From Plecoglossus altivelis (lineage: Eukaryota; Chordata; Actinopteri; Osmeriformes; Plecoglossidae), in contig BROE01000003.1 of NCBI GenBank assembly GCA_036571765.1, positions 20,406,144 through 20,470,143 of the forward strand: a stretch of DNA of 64,000 nt, in the 5' to 3' direction. Positions 47,824 to 60,900 of the stretch are shown one piece after another; the first letter of the stretch is position 1, and each line of letters opens with the position of its first letter. The notes below the pieces were generated by a model. That model was not told where the DNA came from, made no database searches, and saw only the letters and a program-made list of their open reading frames with translations. Both the position numbers and the translations under genes were made by a program.

Positions 47824-48961
47824 TTTCAATGCTGTATTCCAAGTGCACCCGAATGGTACCCGTCTCTCCTTGAATCATGTACAATCTCTTCCGAAGTCAA
47901 TATTCATATGAGTCAGTCTGTAATCGGCACTCCTCTTGTCTGATGCCTGGGATTCAAAGCCGGGGATGATAAGATTAGCGGAAGATTACGAGCTAACAGC
48001 ACAGGGTCATGGGATTTGTAGTTTCCAGCATTTCACCAGGTAGGCCACGCGCACTGTCTAAAACCGTTTTTTTTTTTTTTTACTTAACTAACACTGTCAG
48101 CTATAACGGACAACAGCTCTGGCATTTGAGTCATATGGAGTCATACTGATTTTTTCAACAAATCTACATTGTCTACACGACGGGTTGGCAATCTTTGCAT
48201 ACCCAAGGCATGCGTTTTCGTGAAAATATCCTACATTACTGTAAATTGACTCGCAGAATAAATTAAGACTACCGGAGGTAGTGACAGTAAGGTGACCAAA
48301 CGTCCTCATCATTGGAATCATTACATTTTCTTTCTTTTTTTGCCATGACTTCGCAGCTTTCAAATTTAGCATATTAATACTGTGTGATGAAATACAATGT
48401 GTATAATTAATTCAATGACTAATTCAATGTGATGAAAGAGAGCTGATCTTATTTGAGATGACACCATAGATACTGTATTGCAGAAATATTGTATGCCGTA
48501 ATAGCAAGGGCTAGTGTTTAATTAATATGAACTCGCAGAGAGCGCCTTCTTTACGACGTACGTGGGAAATACTCGACATAACTTTGTCACCTCATGGTGT
48601 GCGCGACAGGCAGTTGGCCATACTCTCTCAAACAATTGAAGTGTGGACATTTTAGCCCTGCCACACTAGCATATATTGGATTCTCCCTAATTCAGAACGG
48701 TTTTTGAAAATAACATCACCACGTTGCGGTAGGCTTTGAAATCGACGTCTCTTGGTAGGTTATAGTACAGCTCTATAAGAAGTATGACACTGGTGCTGTG
48801 TGGTTTGTTGGTCCGTTCTCACTACACAGATAATAAATAAGATTGTAACTTTGGTGGCTGTTTATAGAATGAGACAGACTGATTCATTACATCATGTAAA
48901 ATATTTGTAATGAACAAATCACCAGTAAGGTCTACAAACTGACCACTGGCCAAGAGAAACG
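47824..48961. promoter_or_regulatory. bidirectional RIC8A/TPCN2 promoter region
   Basis: The RIC8A (minus) and TPCN2 (plus) start codons are 1.14 kb apart, head to head. CpG-containing sequence is scattered at 47930-48060 and 48530-48620. No clear TATA box. Confidence 0.5.
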
Positions 48962-51900
48962 ATGGAGACTATTCCTTTGCTACACAAAGACATCCATTAC
49001 AGGTCAAGCTTTGACTGGAGTTCGACGCAAGAACATACTACCTGGGGGAATGAGGGTCAAGGTAGGAATTAGAAAACCTCTTTATTGATGTGACAGGGAA
49101 TAGTGATGAAGAGGCATGTGTGGAATGATGCTACTTTCTTCTGTTCACAGAAGAGGAGCTGTTTATCCAGCAAGCTGTTGTAATTGTTGAAGACGCCATA
49201 CATGTAACATTAGCTGACCTTCACACATTCTATTGATTTTTTTCAAAAACTTGTTCAATTTGTTTTGAAAATTGTTGTGCTGTGTGTGTTTTTTCTGTAG
49301 TATCGATCCATAAACCACCGCATGGACTTCCGATCACTCATACTGTACAGGTGGTACTTCTCCAGACCCTGTCAATGGTACAGATCCAGGAAGTGTGTGT
49401 GTGTGTGAGTGTGTGTGTGTGTGAGTGTGTGTGTGTGTGTGGGTGTGTTGATAAACTGCTGTGTGTCGGAGATTAGAAGAGATTGACTGGACTGGAATAT
49501 GGATGGATACAAATATGTTTTTTGGAGTTCTCAAGTACTCTCAACTTCTTTCTGAAGAAACCTTCAGTGCATGACTTGCATGACTTATTTTGTGCCATTA
49601 ATTCACCCATACATATTTTATTACGTACATCATTTTACTGCAAATGTTTGCATAAGGTATGCATTTTTTTCCACTGCGCAAACTATAGCCTACCTATTGC
49701 ACTGGATAATTTTACAATCTTCAAGTTACTTTTCTGTGTATGTTATCAGGGGACTGAACGTGGTCATCACAGTACTTCTGGCCCTGGCCTTCATAGAGAA
49801 GCCAACATCTCTTACTATGTCCTCAGACCTGCGTTACAGACATCAGGACACTACATGGGAACCGCCCTGTGGCTTTACTGAGTCCATTGAGATAGCCTGC
49901 CTCCTCATGTTAAGTCTTGATCTTCTTTTCAAGGTATAGACTTTGATTTATAGACTCAGATTGGAAATTCGGTTGAAGCTGTTGGGGTGGGATCTGTTCT
50001 GGTTCTAATACTATACTACCTCAATGTTGTTTACTTGCTAGTTGTATTTAATTGGCCGAGAGGAATTCCTGAAGTGTAAATGGCTAATAGGCAACACGGT
50101 GGTCATCACAGTGTCTATTGCTGATTGGATGTTATCCCTGGGTCTGTCTTGTGATGGCGTAAGTCAAGTCCTGATACTTGATGTATTGTGCATCTGTTTA
50201 CTTGAAACATAGATGCATCCTGACGTGTTTACATTCTTGATTACAGACAATGAGAATCAGAAGAATTCTGCGTCCATTCTTCCTTCTTCAAAACTCATCT
50301 TTAATGAAGAAAACCTTGAAATGCATCAAGAGAACTGTACCTGAGATTGCAAGGTAGCTAGTATTCCACTGTTGATGTAGATCATGATAGTTGTATAATT
50401 AAAAGATGGTGAGATACAGCTGGACATGTTTTTGGTAACATCCTTATAGATAGAAATGTTTTAGGCGTGTTGGAATTCTCTAGGCAGCTCATCAGTCTCC
50501 AAATCTGTTGGTTGTGAGATTAATCCTCACATGGGGCAGTTTAGTTCTAGAATCTTTAGATTGTAATATTGATACATGTGTAAAAAGGTATTTAACAATA
50601 TACACTTTCATTCATGCACACTAAGCAGCATGTCATTCACATAACCTGAGTATGGACCTCACATATTCCTGGTGGTTCTTTTTAAGATGATACTGCTGCA
50701 TCATTTGAGGTTAGAGTTCAGAGGGTTTGGAAAGGGTTATGGTTAGCAGGGTTAGGGTAGGGTTAGGATAGGGTTATGGTTAGCAGGGTTAGGGTAGGGT
50801 TAGGATAGGGTTATGGTTAGCAGGGTTAAGGTAGGGTTAGGAGGGTTAGGATAGGGTTAGGGTTAGCAGGGTTAGGGTAGGGTTAGGAGGGTTAGGATAG
50901 GGTTATGGTTAGCAGGGTTAACGTAGGGTTAGGATAGGGTTATGGTTAGCAGGGTTAGGGTTATGCAGGGTTAAGGTAGGGTTAGGGTTAGGATAGGGTT
51001 ATGGTTAGCAGGGTTAGGTAAGGGTTAGGGAGGGTTTAAAGGGTTAGGGTTAGGGTTAGCAGGGTTAGGGTAGGGTTAGGAGGGTTAGGATAGGGTTAGG
51101 GTTAGGAGGGGCTCAGAAAGCTGATGTCTCACGTGTCATCGGGAGGTCATGAGTTGGAGCCGTTAGCCGTTACACAGGACAGGTTTTTAGAAAAAAACAT
51201 GACATTGTCACATCTGTTATAAAATGCTAACTCTCTGGCAGTGACATGCAGCATGCTATGCACAATCCGATGGTGAAGTAAAATTATTTTTTCTTTTCAG
51301 TGTGATGTTCCTTGTGGTATTGCATGTGTTCCTGTTTACCATGATTGCTATGCTGTTGTTTGTCCGGGGCGAGGTAGGTTAAACTTGTTGACATTCTCTT
51401 AAATTCTTTATAGTAGCAGGCATGACAGGGTAGTATGGATGTTAAGGAAGCAGCATTTTATCATAAATCAGCAACAACACAGAGAATTGATGGTCATCTG
51501 AAAATAGTTTAGAGCTATTGAGTGAATTACAGTTGGGTTCAAAGTTGTCTGTGAATGTGTACACGTGTGCATTTATTTCACCAGAACCCAGAAGAGGATA
51601 AGGAATGGGACTTCTATTTCAGAAACTTTCCTCAGTCACTTACATCACTGCTTGTCCTGCTGACCACTGCCAACAACCCAGATGGTAAAGTACTGGAACA
51701 GACAGACATGCACCTGCGCATAGAGGAACCCGTGCATAGAGGAACCCGTGCATAGAGGAACCCGTGCATAGAGGAACCCGTGCATAAAGGAACCCGTGCA
51801 TATGCTCTGAACTGTTCGGTTCTTAAATACACATCTAACCCATCTCATGCTCCAAACTGTTTATGGTTGGCTGTCTCTGACAAACATCCTCCATTACTAA

Positions 51901-54900
51901 TTTGCCCTGTACCTCCTCTTTGCTAAAACAACTGAGGGTTCCACCTGGTTAGAAACCAAAGCAGCAGCTTCATGACTTGTTTCCTCTGTGTTTTGTAGTG
52001 ATGACACCAGCGTATTCCCTCAACAGAGCCTTCTCAGCTTTTAGGAGGGTTAGGATAGGGTTAGGGTTAGCAGGGTTAGGGTAGGCTTAGGAGGGTTAGG
52101 ATAGGGTTAGGGTTAGGAGGGCCTCAGACATGCTGATTGTCTCACGTGTCATCGGGAGGTCATGAGTTGGAGCCGTTAGCCGTTACACAGGACAGGTTTT
52201 TAGAAAAAAACATGACATTGTCACATCTGTTATAAAATGCTAACTCTCTGGCAGTGACATGCAGCATGCTATGCACAATCCGATGGTGAAGTAAAATTAT
52301 TTTTTCTTTTCAGTGTGATGTTCCTTGTGGTATTGCATGTGTTCCTGTTTACCATGATTGCTATGCTGTTGTTTGTCCGGGGCGAGGTAGGTTAAACTTG
52401 TTGACATTCTCTTAAATTCTTTATAGTAGCAGGCATGACAGGGTAGTATGGATGTTAAGGAAGCAGCATTTTATCATAAATCAGCAACAACACAGAGAAT
52501 TGATGGTCATCTGAAAATAGTTTAGAGCTATTGAGTGAATTACAGTTGGGTTCAAAGTTGTCTGTGAATGTGTACACGTGTGCATTTATTTCACCAGAAC
52601 CCAGAAGAGGATAAGGAATGGGACTTCTATTTCAGAAACTTTCCTCAGTCACTTACATCACTGCTTGTCCTGCTGACCACTGCCAACAACCCAGATGGTA
52701 AAGTACTGGAACAGACAGACATGCACCTGCGCATAGAGGAACCCGTGCATAGAGGAACCCGTGCATAAAGGAACCCGTGCATATGCTCTGAACTGTTCGG
52801 TTCTTAAATACACATCTAACCCATCTCATGCTCCAAACTGTTTATGGTTGGCTGTCTCTGACAAACATCCTCCATTACTAATTTGCCCTGTACCTCCTCT
52901 TTGCTAAAACAACTGAGGGTTCCACCTGGTTAGAAACCAAAGCAGCAGCTTCATGACTTGTTTCCTCTGTGTTTTGTAGTGATGACACCAGCGTATTCCC
53001 TCAACAGAGCCTTCTCAGCTTTCTTCATGCTGTTCAGTGGCTTTGGTTTGTGTACAAAAGCACTTTCTCTGTTTTGTTCTTGATTAGATCAATGATAGGA
53101 CTGAATAATGTATATTCTTATACATATGTTTGTATTCATGCAAAGACTTGATCAAATATCTTATTTTAGCCTGCTGTGTTTCCTGTCATGTGTAATCTAC
53201 AGTAATCTTCTATGTTTTATATACTTCAGGGACTTTTTTTCTGATGAATCTTGTGACAGCTATCATCTACAATCAATTCAGGGGATACTTAGTGGTAAGT
53301 CAGAGTAGATCTTTTTGTGTCTTAAGAAGGTTTGTTTAGACTATCAGTTTCAACAAGCCATTCATTGGAACTGTCTGTTTTGTATCATATATCAAAAAGC
53401 ATTATAGGTATGTCCTTCTACTGAATATGATTTGACAAAATTGAATAATTTTTTGGAACATTTGTTCATACAAGTTGACAGAGCATATAGTTTGTGTCCG
53501 CGTTGTGTTATTTCATGATACTGCAGATGTCTGTCCAGACATCTATGTTGAGGAGGCGGCTGGCTGTCAGGGCAGCATTTCAGCTGCTCCTCAGACAGAC
53601 TTTCCAGGAAGGCAGCCTCACTGAAGAAGATACAGGGTAAAAGGGATACTCCCTCTGCAAAGTGTTTTGGGCTGGAAAATATTTGTGCGCATGTGGTAGT
53701 GTGTGTGTGTGTGGTAGTGTGTGCGTGTGGTAGTGTGTGTGCGTGTGGTAGTGTGTGCGTGTGGTAGTGTGTGCGCATGTGGTAGTGTGTGTGTGTGTGG
53801 TAGTGTGTGCGTGTGGTAGTGTGTGCGTGTGGTAGTGTGTGCGTGTGTGTGCGTGGTAGTGTGTGCATGTGGTAGTGTGTGCGCATGTGGTAGTGTGTGT
53901 GCGTGTGGTAGTGTGTGCGTGTGGTATTGTGTGTGCGTGTGGTAGTGTGTGCGTGTGGTAGTGTGTGTGCGTGTGGTAGTGTGTGTGCTCCTGGGGTAGT
54001 GTGTGCGTGTGTGGTAGTGTGTGCGCGTGTGGTAGTGTGTGCGTGTGGTAGTGTGTGCGTGTGGAGTATGTGCGTGTGTAGGCGCTGTGCGCGGTGTGTG
54101 TGTGTTTGTGTGGTGCGTGTGTATGTGTGCGTTTGTACATGTGTGTGCCGTGGTAGTGTGTGCGCTGTGTGTGTGTGTGCACGCGGTGTGTGGTGCGTGT
54201 GTAGTGTGTGGCTGTGTGTCTGTGTGGCGTGTGGTAGTGTGTGCGTGGTGGTAATTTGCGTGGTGGCCGATGTGTGTGTGTGCGTGTGGTATTGTGTGTG
54301 CGTGGTAGTGTGTATGTGTGGTATGTGTGTGTGCGCGTGTGGTATGTGTGTGTGCGTGTGGTAGTGTGTGTGCGTGTGTTTTTTTTTTTTTTCTTGTGTT
54401 TTTTTTTTTTGTGTGTTTTTTGTGTTTGTTTGTGTGTGTTGTGTGTGCACGTGTGTGTGTGTGTTTTTTTGTTTGTGTGTGTGTGGTTGCATGTTTGTGT
54501 GGTTGTGTTTGTGTGGGCGTGTGTGTATGCGTTTTGAGTGTGTGCGTGTGTGGTATGATCTGTGTGTGTGTTCGTGTGTGTGTCTGTCTGTCTCTTTCTC
54601 TACCTCTCTCTGTCTTTTTTGTGCGTTTTTTGCGTGTGGTTTTTTTGTGGTGTGTGTGTGTAGTGTGTGCTGTGTGTGTCTCGTGTGTGCTGTGTGTGTG
54701 CGCGCGTGTGGTAAGTGTGTGTGTGTGTGGTAGTGTGTGTGTGTGTGTAGGTGGTGTGTGTGTGTGGAGGTGTGTGCTCGTGTGGTAGTGTGCGCGCGTG
54801 TGGTAGTGTGTGTGGTGTGTGTAAATGTGCGGTGTTGGTGTGGTAGGTGTGTTGCGTGTGGTAGTGTGCTTCTTACTTTCGTCCCTAGACTGTATTTAAA

Positions 54901-57900
54901 AGATGGACGTAGTAGTAGCCTGTGTGGCATTTCTATGACGCTCTGTGGTGTCCACGGACCCTGCGCAGATGTGTTTGAGATTGAAGTATGAATGAGGCTT
55001 GAGCCTTTATTTGATGATGTCTAACATAGAAATACCTGCAGTACTGGGATAAAGGCTACTAACCAAGCAGATGGAGTGTGAGGTGGTTGTGTACCTCCCA
55101 TCTTATGATACTGTCAAGTGGTTAGCAGAATTAAAAACTGATTAACAACTGTTTTAGGGGGTGTATTGGTGAAAGGGGGAATGCCTTTTTTGCCCTAAGC
55201 CTAGTGCCTGCATATGTAACTGTTTTAACGTATCCATCTTTCACAAGCAGCACATCAAACAACATCACACCTGTACAACACTCCCTCAGTCCTGAGCACG
55301 ATGGGATCATTAGCTTTAGTGGGCTTCAAGTGCCTGGGTTCACATGATACTCTGCCAAAGACACACATAAACACAGAGAATCTTGGAATGATGGATGATA
55401 TACTGACTATGGGGTTTAAGACTTTACATCCTTGGTGTTGAGTACTGTTGGTGTTGAGTACTGTTGGTGTTGAGTATTGTTGGTGTTGAGTACTGTTGGT
55501 GTAGGGTTAGGGTTCACACCATTTTAATCCATATTTAATGAAGATGGAATGTGGGTTTTATACAACTGTAACACCAAATATTTTTTTCTTTCAGTGAGTG
55601 TGTTCTAGTGAAGACTGTTGTGAAGGTGATGAAGAGGGTGAAAGTAAATGATTACTATAGAAAAGCCATCATCAGGGTGATTTGGCAGTTTTCTTTTTCT
55701 CTCAATTCTCTCAATTTCTCTATGAAGAGTTAACAAAGTATTTTTTACAAAGTATATTTTGTAACATTTTAGTTTCAAAGTGTCTGCTAATGTACATGTT
55801 CTTAAGAACACATTATCACTTACACATATATATTTTACAATTGCTTGGACCTACTTGACAACATTTAGGCTACATTTTAATAAGTCTTCATACAGTGGGC
55901 ACAACAGAAGTCTATGTCTGCTAAACTGTGGATCATTTCTCATAGCTTTTCCTCAAAATACATTTATAGACAACAACTTTCAAATCACAGATGTTTACAT
56001 ACTCTTTTCAAAGCTGTTAAACTTATGTGTTACTGTATCGGTAGATGGTGTAGAAGTTACTATATTGCATTTTGAAGATGTACTATAAAACCTCACATAT
56101 ATAAAATATATGTTAAATATATGTCATATTGATGCACATTGATTTGTTCCTGTAAGATATACTGCTGTGAATTTTAAACAGTAGAGAGATGTAATTTTTG
56201 TTTGTTAAAGACATTTTACAAACGATAACATTCTTTAATGTTAATTGCCACACCAAGTGGACAGAACATCCTCTGATCAGAGAAGCCGTAACCCAAACCT
56301 TTGTCTCCTCAGAAAGCTCACCTGTCATACCTTTGTCTCCTCAGAAAGCTCACCTGTCATACCGTGGATACCTTGACCGGAAATCTTTCCAGGAGCTTTT
56401 CAACGAGCTTAACAAGGACAGGATCAAAGAGGTAACCATCACACGGTCTGGACAAGAGCACCTTATCACTATCAAATGTCCTCCTGCTTGATTTCCTGCA
56501 CCTCAAATATAAGCCAAGTTATAGTTCATGGCCCTACTGTATTCAGTTCCATGTAGTTTAGTATATATGTGAGGTGATCATTCCCCAGAACCCCAGAATT
56601 AAACATAACCAGACAATATTTGCTCTATTAGAATCCAAGTTGAGCACTGGTAGTAAATATAAATGTACATGGTACATAAACCTGATTCACCACGGTTTAG
56701 CTTTTAGCACTGTCTAGCAGATTTAGTTAGTATATGCTTGTACAATTTCCTGTTTCTGTGAGTAAGGATGTCTCAGAAGATAAGCAGTGTGGGTTAGGGT
56801 TAGGGTTAGAATTAGAAATATAAAGGGAAAGCCTGTATTGGCGGATGTCATGATGGAGATCTATCTCTGGTGTTTAATTTTGAAGCCATCCATGACAGAA
56901 TCCCATCTCTATTTATACATTCATCTTGACAAGCACCTACAGTCATTCTGACAACATTACTTCCATCTTCCCATTCCTCCATTACTGTATGCCATTCATT
57001 CCTTCATGAATCCCTCATTTACTCCCATGACAGCACCCTGTGTTGCCTAAATACTCCTGCAGGAGTCTGCAGAGAGTCCAACGTGTCTTCAGCCAACATT
57101 ACACTACTGTGGTGGGGAACATGGTGGCTCTGGCAAACGTCATCTGCATTGGTGTGAGTTCGTTACACCCAAGTGTGAATGCACTACTTCTGGTATAGCT
57201 AACCACTTTGTTCTCTATGTCTCTGTTCAATACTGAGTTGTCTACTTTAAATGTGAGAATTTTATCAATAGAAAATACTGGGATTGTTAGAAACATCTCA
57301 GTACTGGGGTCTGAATCTGTGAATTTGCGCACAGTAAGCAAGAACCACACTCTCAGAGCACATGCTTGTCTCAATGGTCACAACGATTGAGTAGTTCTGC
57401 TTCCACTGTGTGCTTGTTACATTTCAGACATAGCTTTCTGCGAAACCCTGACACTGCAGTCTATTTGGGAGTCAGAAAAACTGCATCTACATGTTACTAT
57501 GCTCATCATCATTAAGACACTTGCAACCTATATGAATTGTACTTAGGTAGTTCCCCCACTGTAAATGCAACGAATAGAATGTAAAGAACAATCAATCGAA
57601 ACTACAGAGAATCCCATCATGGTTCATTTGGTTTAGACTGTATTTTTAAATACATAGTTATGGTTTCCTTAAAGCCCAAAGATGAAACAAATTCAAATGG
57701 CCATCAAAACCCTGTTTCTACTGACGCAGTAAAAGTGTTAATATATTGCTGTTTGAGGTACAGTCTGTCAGCATGGCTGCTATGCTGTGAGATGTGTCAT
57801 AGATATTTATTTGATTCAACCTTGTTTGCTACTGCTGCATCCTTAATGTGAGCATTTTCATCCTCAGATAATTCTGGTGAATGATTCAGAGAAGAAGCTG

Positions 57901-60900
57901 TCTGAAAGAGAGGACTACTATTTAGAGGTAAACATGTATGTATTTAGTTTACCTTTGTTGATCGATCATAACATATTAAGTTATGTTCATTAGGCAGTAC
58001 AGTTCATATAATGTCAACTTATTTCATCCATCTCATTGCAAGCATCGTACAACAGACATATTTGTTGCCAGTCACTTTGTTGTCTTTTAACTTTAAAATA
58101 ACTGTTCATTAGACATGAGGTCACTGCTAATTATTCATGTTTGGTTTTCTGTTGACCTGCTGTTGAAATGATGAAACGTCACGTTCATCACGTGACGTTA
58201 CCAATAACCATGCACTGTGTAAGTGGTCCGTTTCTCTGTCTGTCTTTTTGTGTATTTGTCTGTGTGTGTATTTTTCCTCTGTTGTTTCTGTGTTCTGTGG
58301 TTTCTACAGACAATAAACTGTTTCTTCATTGTCTGCTACCTGCTTGAGATGGGGCTGAAGGTGGTAGCTTTCGGCCTAAGGGGCTATGTGTCCTACAGCA
58401 GTAATATTTTTGATGGAGCCATCACACTCCTTCTGCTGGTACGTGCTCTCACCAGCCAGAAATGGAACCCAAACTTTTGTTCTCTAAAATCTTTTATTTT
58501 TGTCTGGTATTCATTTACACTCTAACATTAATACTTCTCTTTTCATTCTTTTATACTGCATCTTTTTGTTTGGAAAAAAATCCTGACATAAAATGGCTAA
58601 TTGAATTTGTCTTATTTTTTGGTTACAACAGGGTCTCCAGATATCCATATTTGCCACCTACAGGCTTCCCTTCTCCCAGTGGTGAGATCTAGTCTGATCA
58701 TTATTATTTTATGTGGTTACTGTAATTCTAAATAATAAAATATGTCAATAAGTCTCACCTCAGAACACCCTTGTTGACAAACATGTACAATATTTATACT
58801 AACATCAGGTAACTGCCTACTCAGTTTTTCGTGAAAGATACTTAAAAAACCTCGGGCTCGTCCGGGATTTGAACCCGGGACCTCTCGCACCCTAAGCGAG
58901 AATCATACCCCTAGACCAACGAGCCAACTTATAATAGAAAAAATAGACTTTTTATTTCGTATTATGCTTGATTCAAAACTACATCATAATGGTCAGTTAG
59001 GTCAGGTATTCTCGCACCGAAAGAGACAATTATGTCCCTAACCCAACAAGCCGATTTGAGCCATTCTTAGAAGTCTCTGACTTTCACTCCCTTCCACTGG
59101 CAACATTGGGTTTTCCAACCACATCACTGCGTGTCCCAGAAGTGCTGTGTTTCCATCAGTGAAACAGCGTTACTTTGACCTCTAGTGGTGGTTTAAGGGA
59201 AATGCAGTCCAAAAACTATCTTCACAAAATGGCACATACACTCTATGTGCATAAAGAGCAGAATTATGTTCATTATTGGACTAGTGTGTGTGTGTGTGTT
59301 TTTGTGTGTGTGTGTTTTGTGTGTGTGTGTGTGTGTGACAGGAATCCATCCCATGAAGGCCTGCTGCCTCTGTGGGAGATGAGCCGGCTGCTCAACATGC
59401 TGATCATATTTCGCTTCCTCAGAATTATCCCTAACATCAAGGTACTGAACCACTGTCTAATACACCTTCCATGAACGTGTCATTAGTCTAGGACTATGAT
59501 TAATCTGAAACCTAGAGTTATTTGCTTGGTCTCTTATTCTGCTGTCCTAACTACCAGCTGATGGCCCTAGTGGCCAGCACCCTTATGGACCTGGTGAAAA
59601 ACCTCCGAGCGTTCGCTGGGATTCTGGTGGTGAGTGCCGGTGTACCGTCATGATGTCACAATCAGAAGGAAATGTCACACTGACAGGGAAGATGATCACT
59701 GGAGAAGTATGTGAAATCTGATAGTGAACTGACTGAAATTGTAGTTGTTCAAATTCAGTATGTCACCTTAGTTAAGAGGAGGTACAAATAGTGTATGAAA
59801 ACAGAAGTGTCTCCTTACTCTTTGTTTGGTGTTGCCGGCCGTACACGTGCAGGAACAGGCTGTGATTGTCACTGTGGGGGGTCACTGTGGGGGGTCACTG
59901 TGGGGTTGGAGGGTCACTGTGGGGTTGGAGGGTCACTGTGGGGTTGGGGGGTCACTGTGGGGGGTCACTGTGGGGTTGGGGGGTCACTGTGGGGGGTCAC
60001 TGTGGGGTTGGGGGGTCACTGTGGGGCTGGAGGGTCACTGTGGGGTTGGGGGGTCACTGTGGGGTTGGAGGGTCACTGTGGGGTTGGAGGGTCACTGTGG
60101 GGGGTCACTGTGGGGGGTCACTGTGGGGGGTCACTGTGGGGGGTCACTGTTAGGGTTGGGGGGTCACTGTGGGGGGTCACTGTGGGGTTGGGGGGTCACT
60201 GTGGGGTTGGAGGGTCACTGTGGGGGGTCACTGTGGGGGTCACTGTGGGGGGTCACTGTGGGGTTGGAGGGTCACTGTGGGGTTGGGGGGTCACTGTGGG
60301 GTTGGGGGGTCACTGTGGGGTTGGGGGGTCACTGTGGGGGGTCACTGTGGGGTTGGGGGGTCACTGTGGGGTTGGGGGGGTCACTGTGGGGGGTCACTGT
60401 TAGGGTTGGGGGGTCACTGTGGGGGGTCACTGTGGGGGTCACTGTGGGGGGTCACTGTTAGGGTTGGGGGGTCACTGTGGGGTTGGAGGGTCACTGTGGG
60501 GGGTCACTGTGGGGGGTCACTGTGGGGTTGGGGGGGTCACTGTGGGGGGTCACTGTGGGGTTGGAGGGTCACTGTGGGGGGTCACTGTGGGGTTGGGGGG
60601 TCACTGTGGGGGGTCACTGTGGGGTTGGGGGGGTCACTGTGGGGGGTCACTGTTAGGGTTGGGGGGTCACTGTGGGGTTTGGGGAGTCACTGTGGGGGGT
60701 CACTGTGGGGTTGGGGGGGTCACTGTGGGGGGTCACTGTGGGGGGTCACTGTGGGGTTGGGGGGTCACTGTGGGGTTGGGGGGTCACTGTGGGGTTGGGG
60801 GGTCACTGTTTACCATTAAACACAAGAGAAGAACAAGGCTGGGTGGGAACTTGTAAAATACCACCTTCGAATACAAGTCAGTGTTTTGGGTGCGTGTAAC

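Noticed and set aside
51028..53021. Extra functional channel domain from the duplicated TPCN2 exons
   Set aside because: Exon 8 to second exon 7 joining breaks the frame at once, so it cannot extend the protein.
53392..54930. 512-codon His/Thr frame on the minus strand
   Set aside because: GT-rich repeat of TPCN2 intron 11 read backwards, plus antisense of a real TPCN2 exon.
59795..60856. 200-codon Gly/Val/Thr/Cys frames
   Set aside because: Minisatellite in TPCN2 intron 19.
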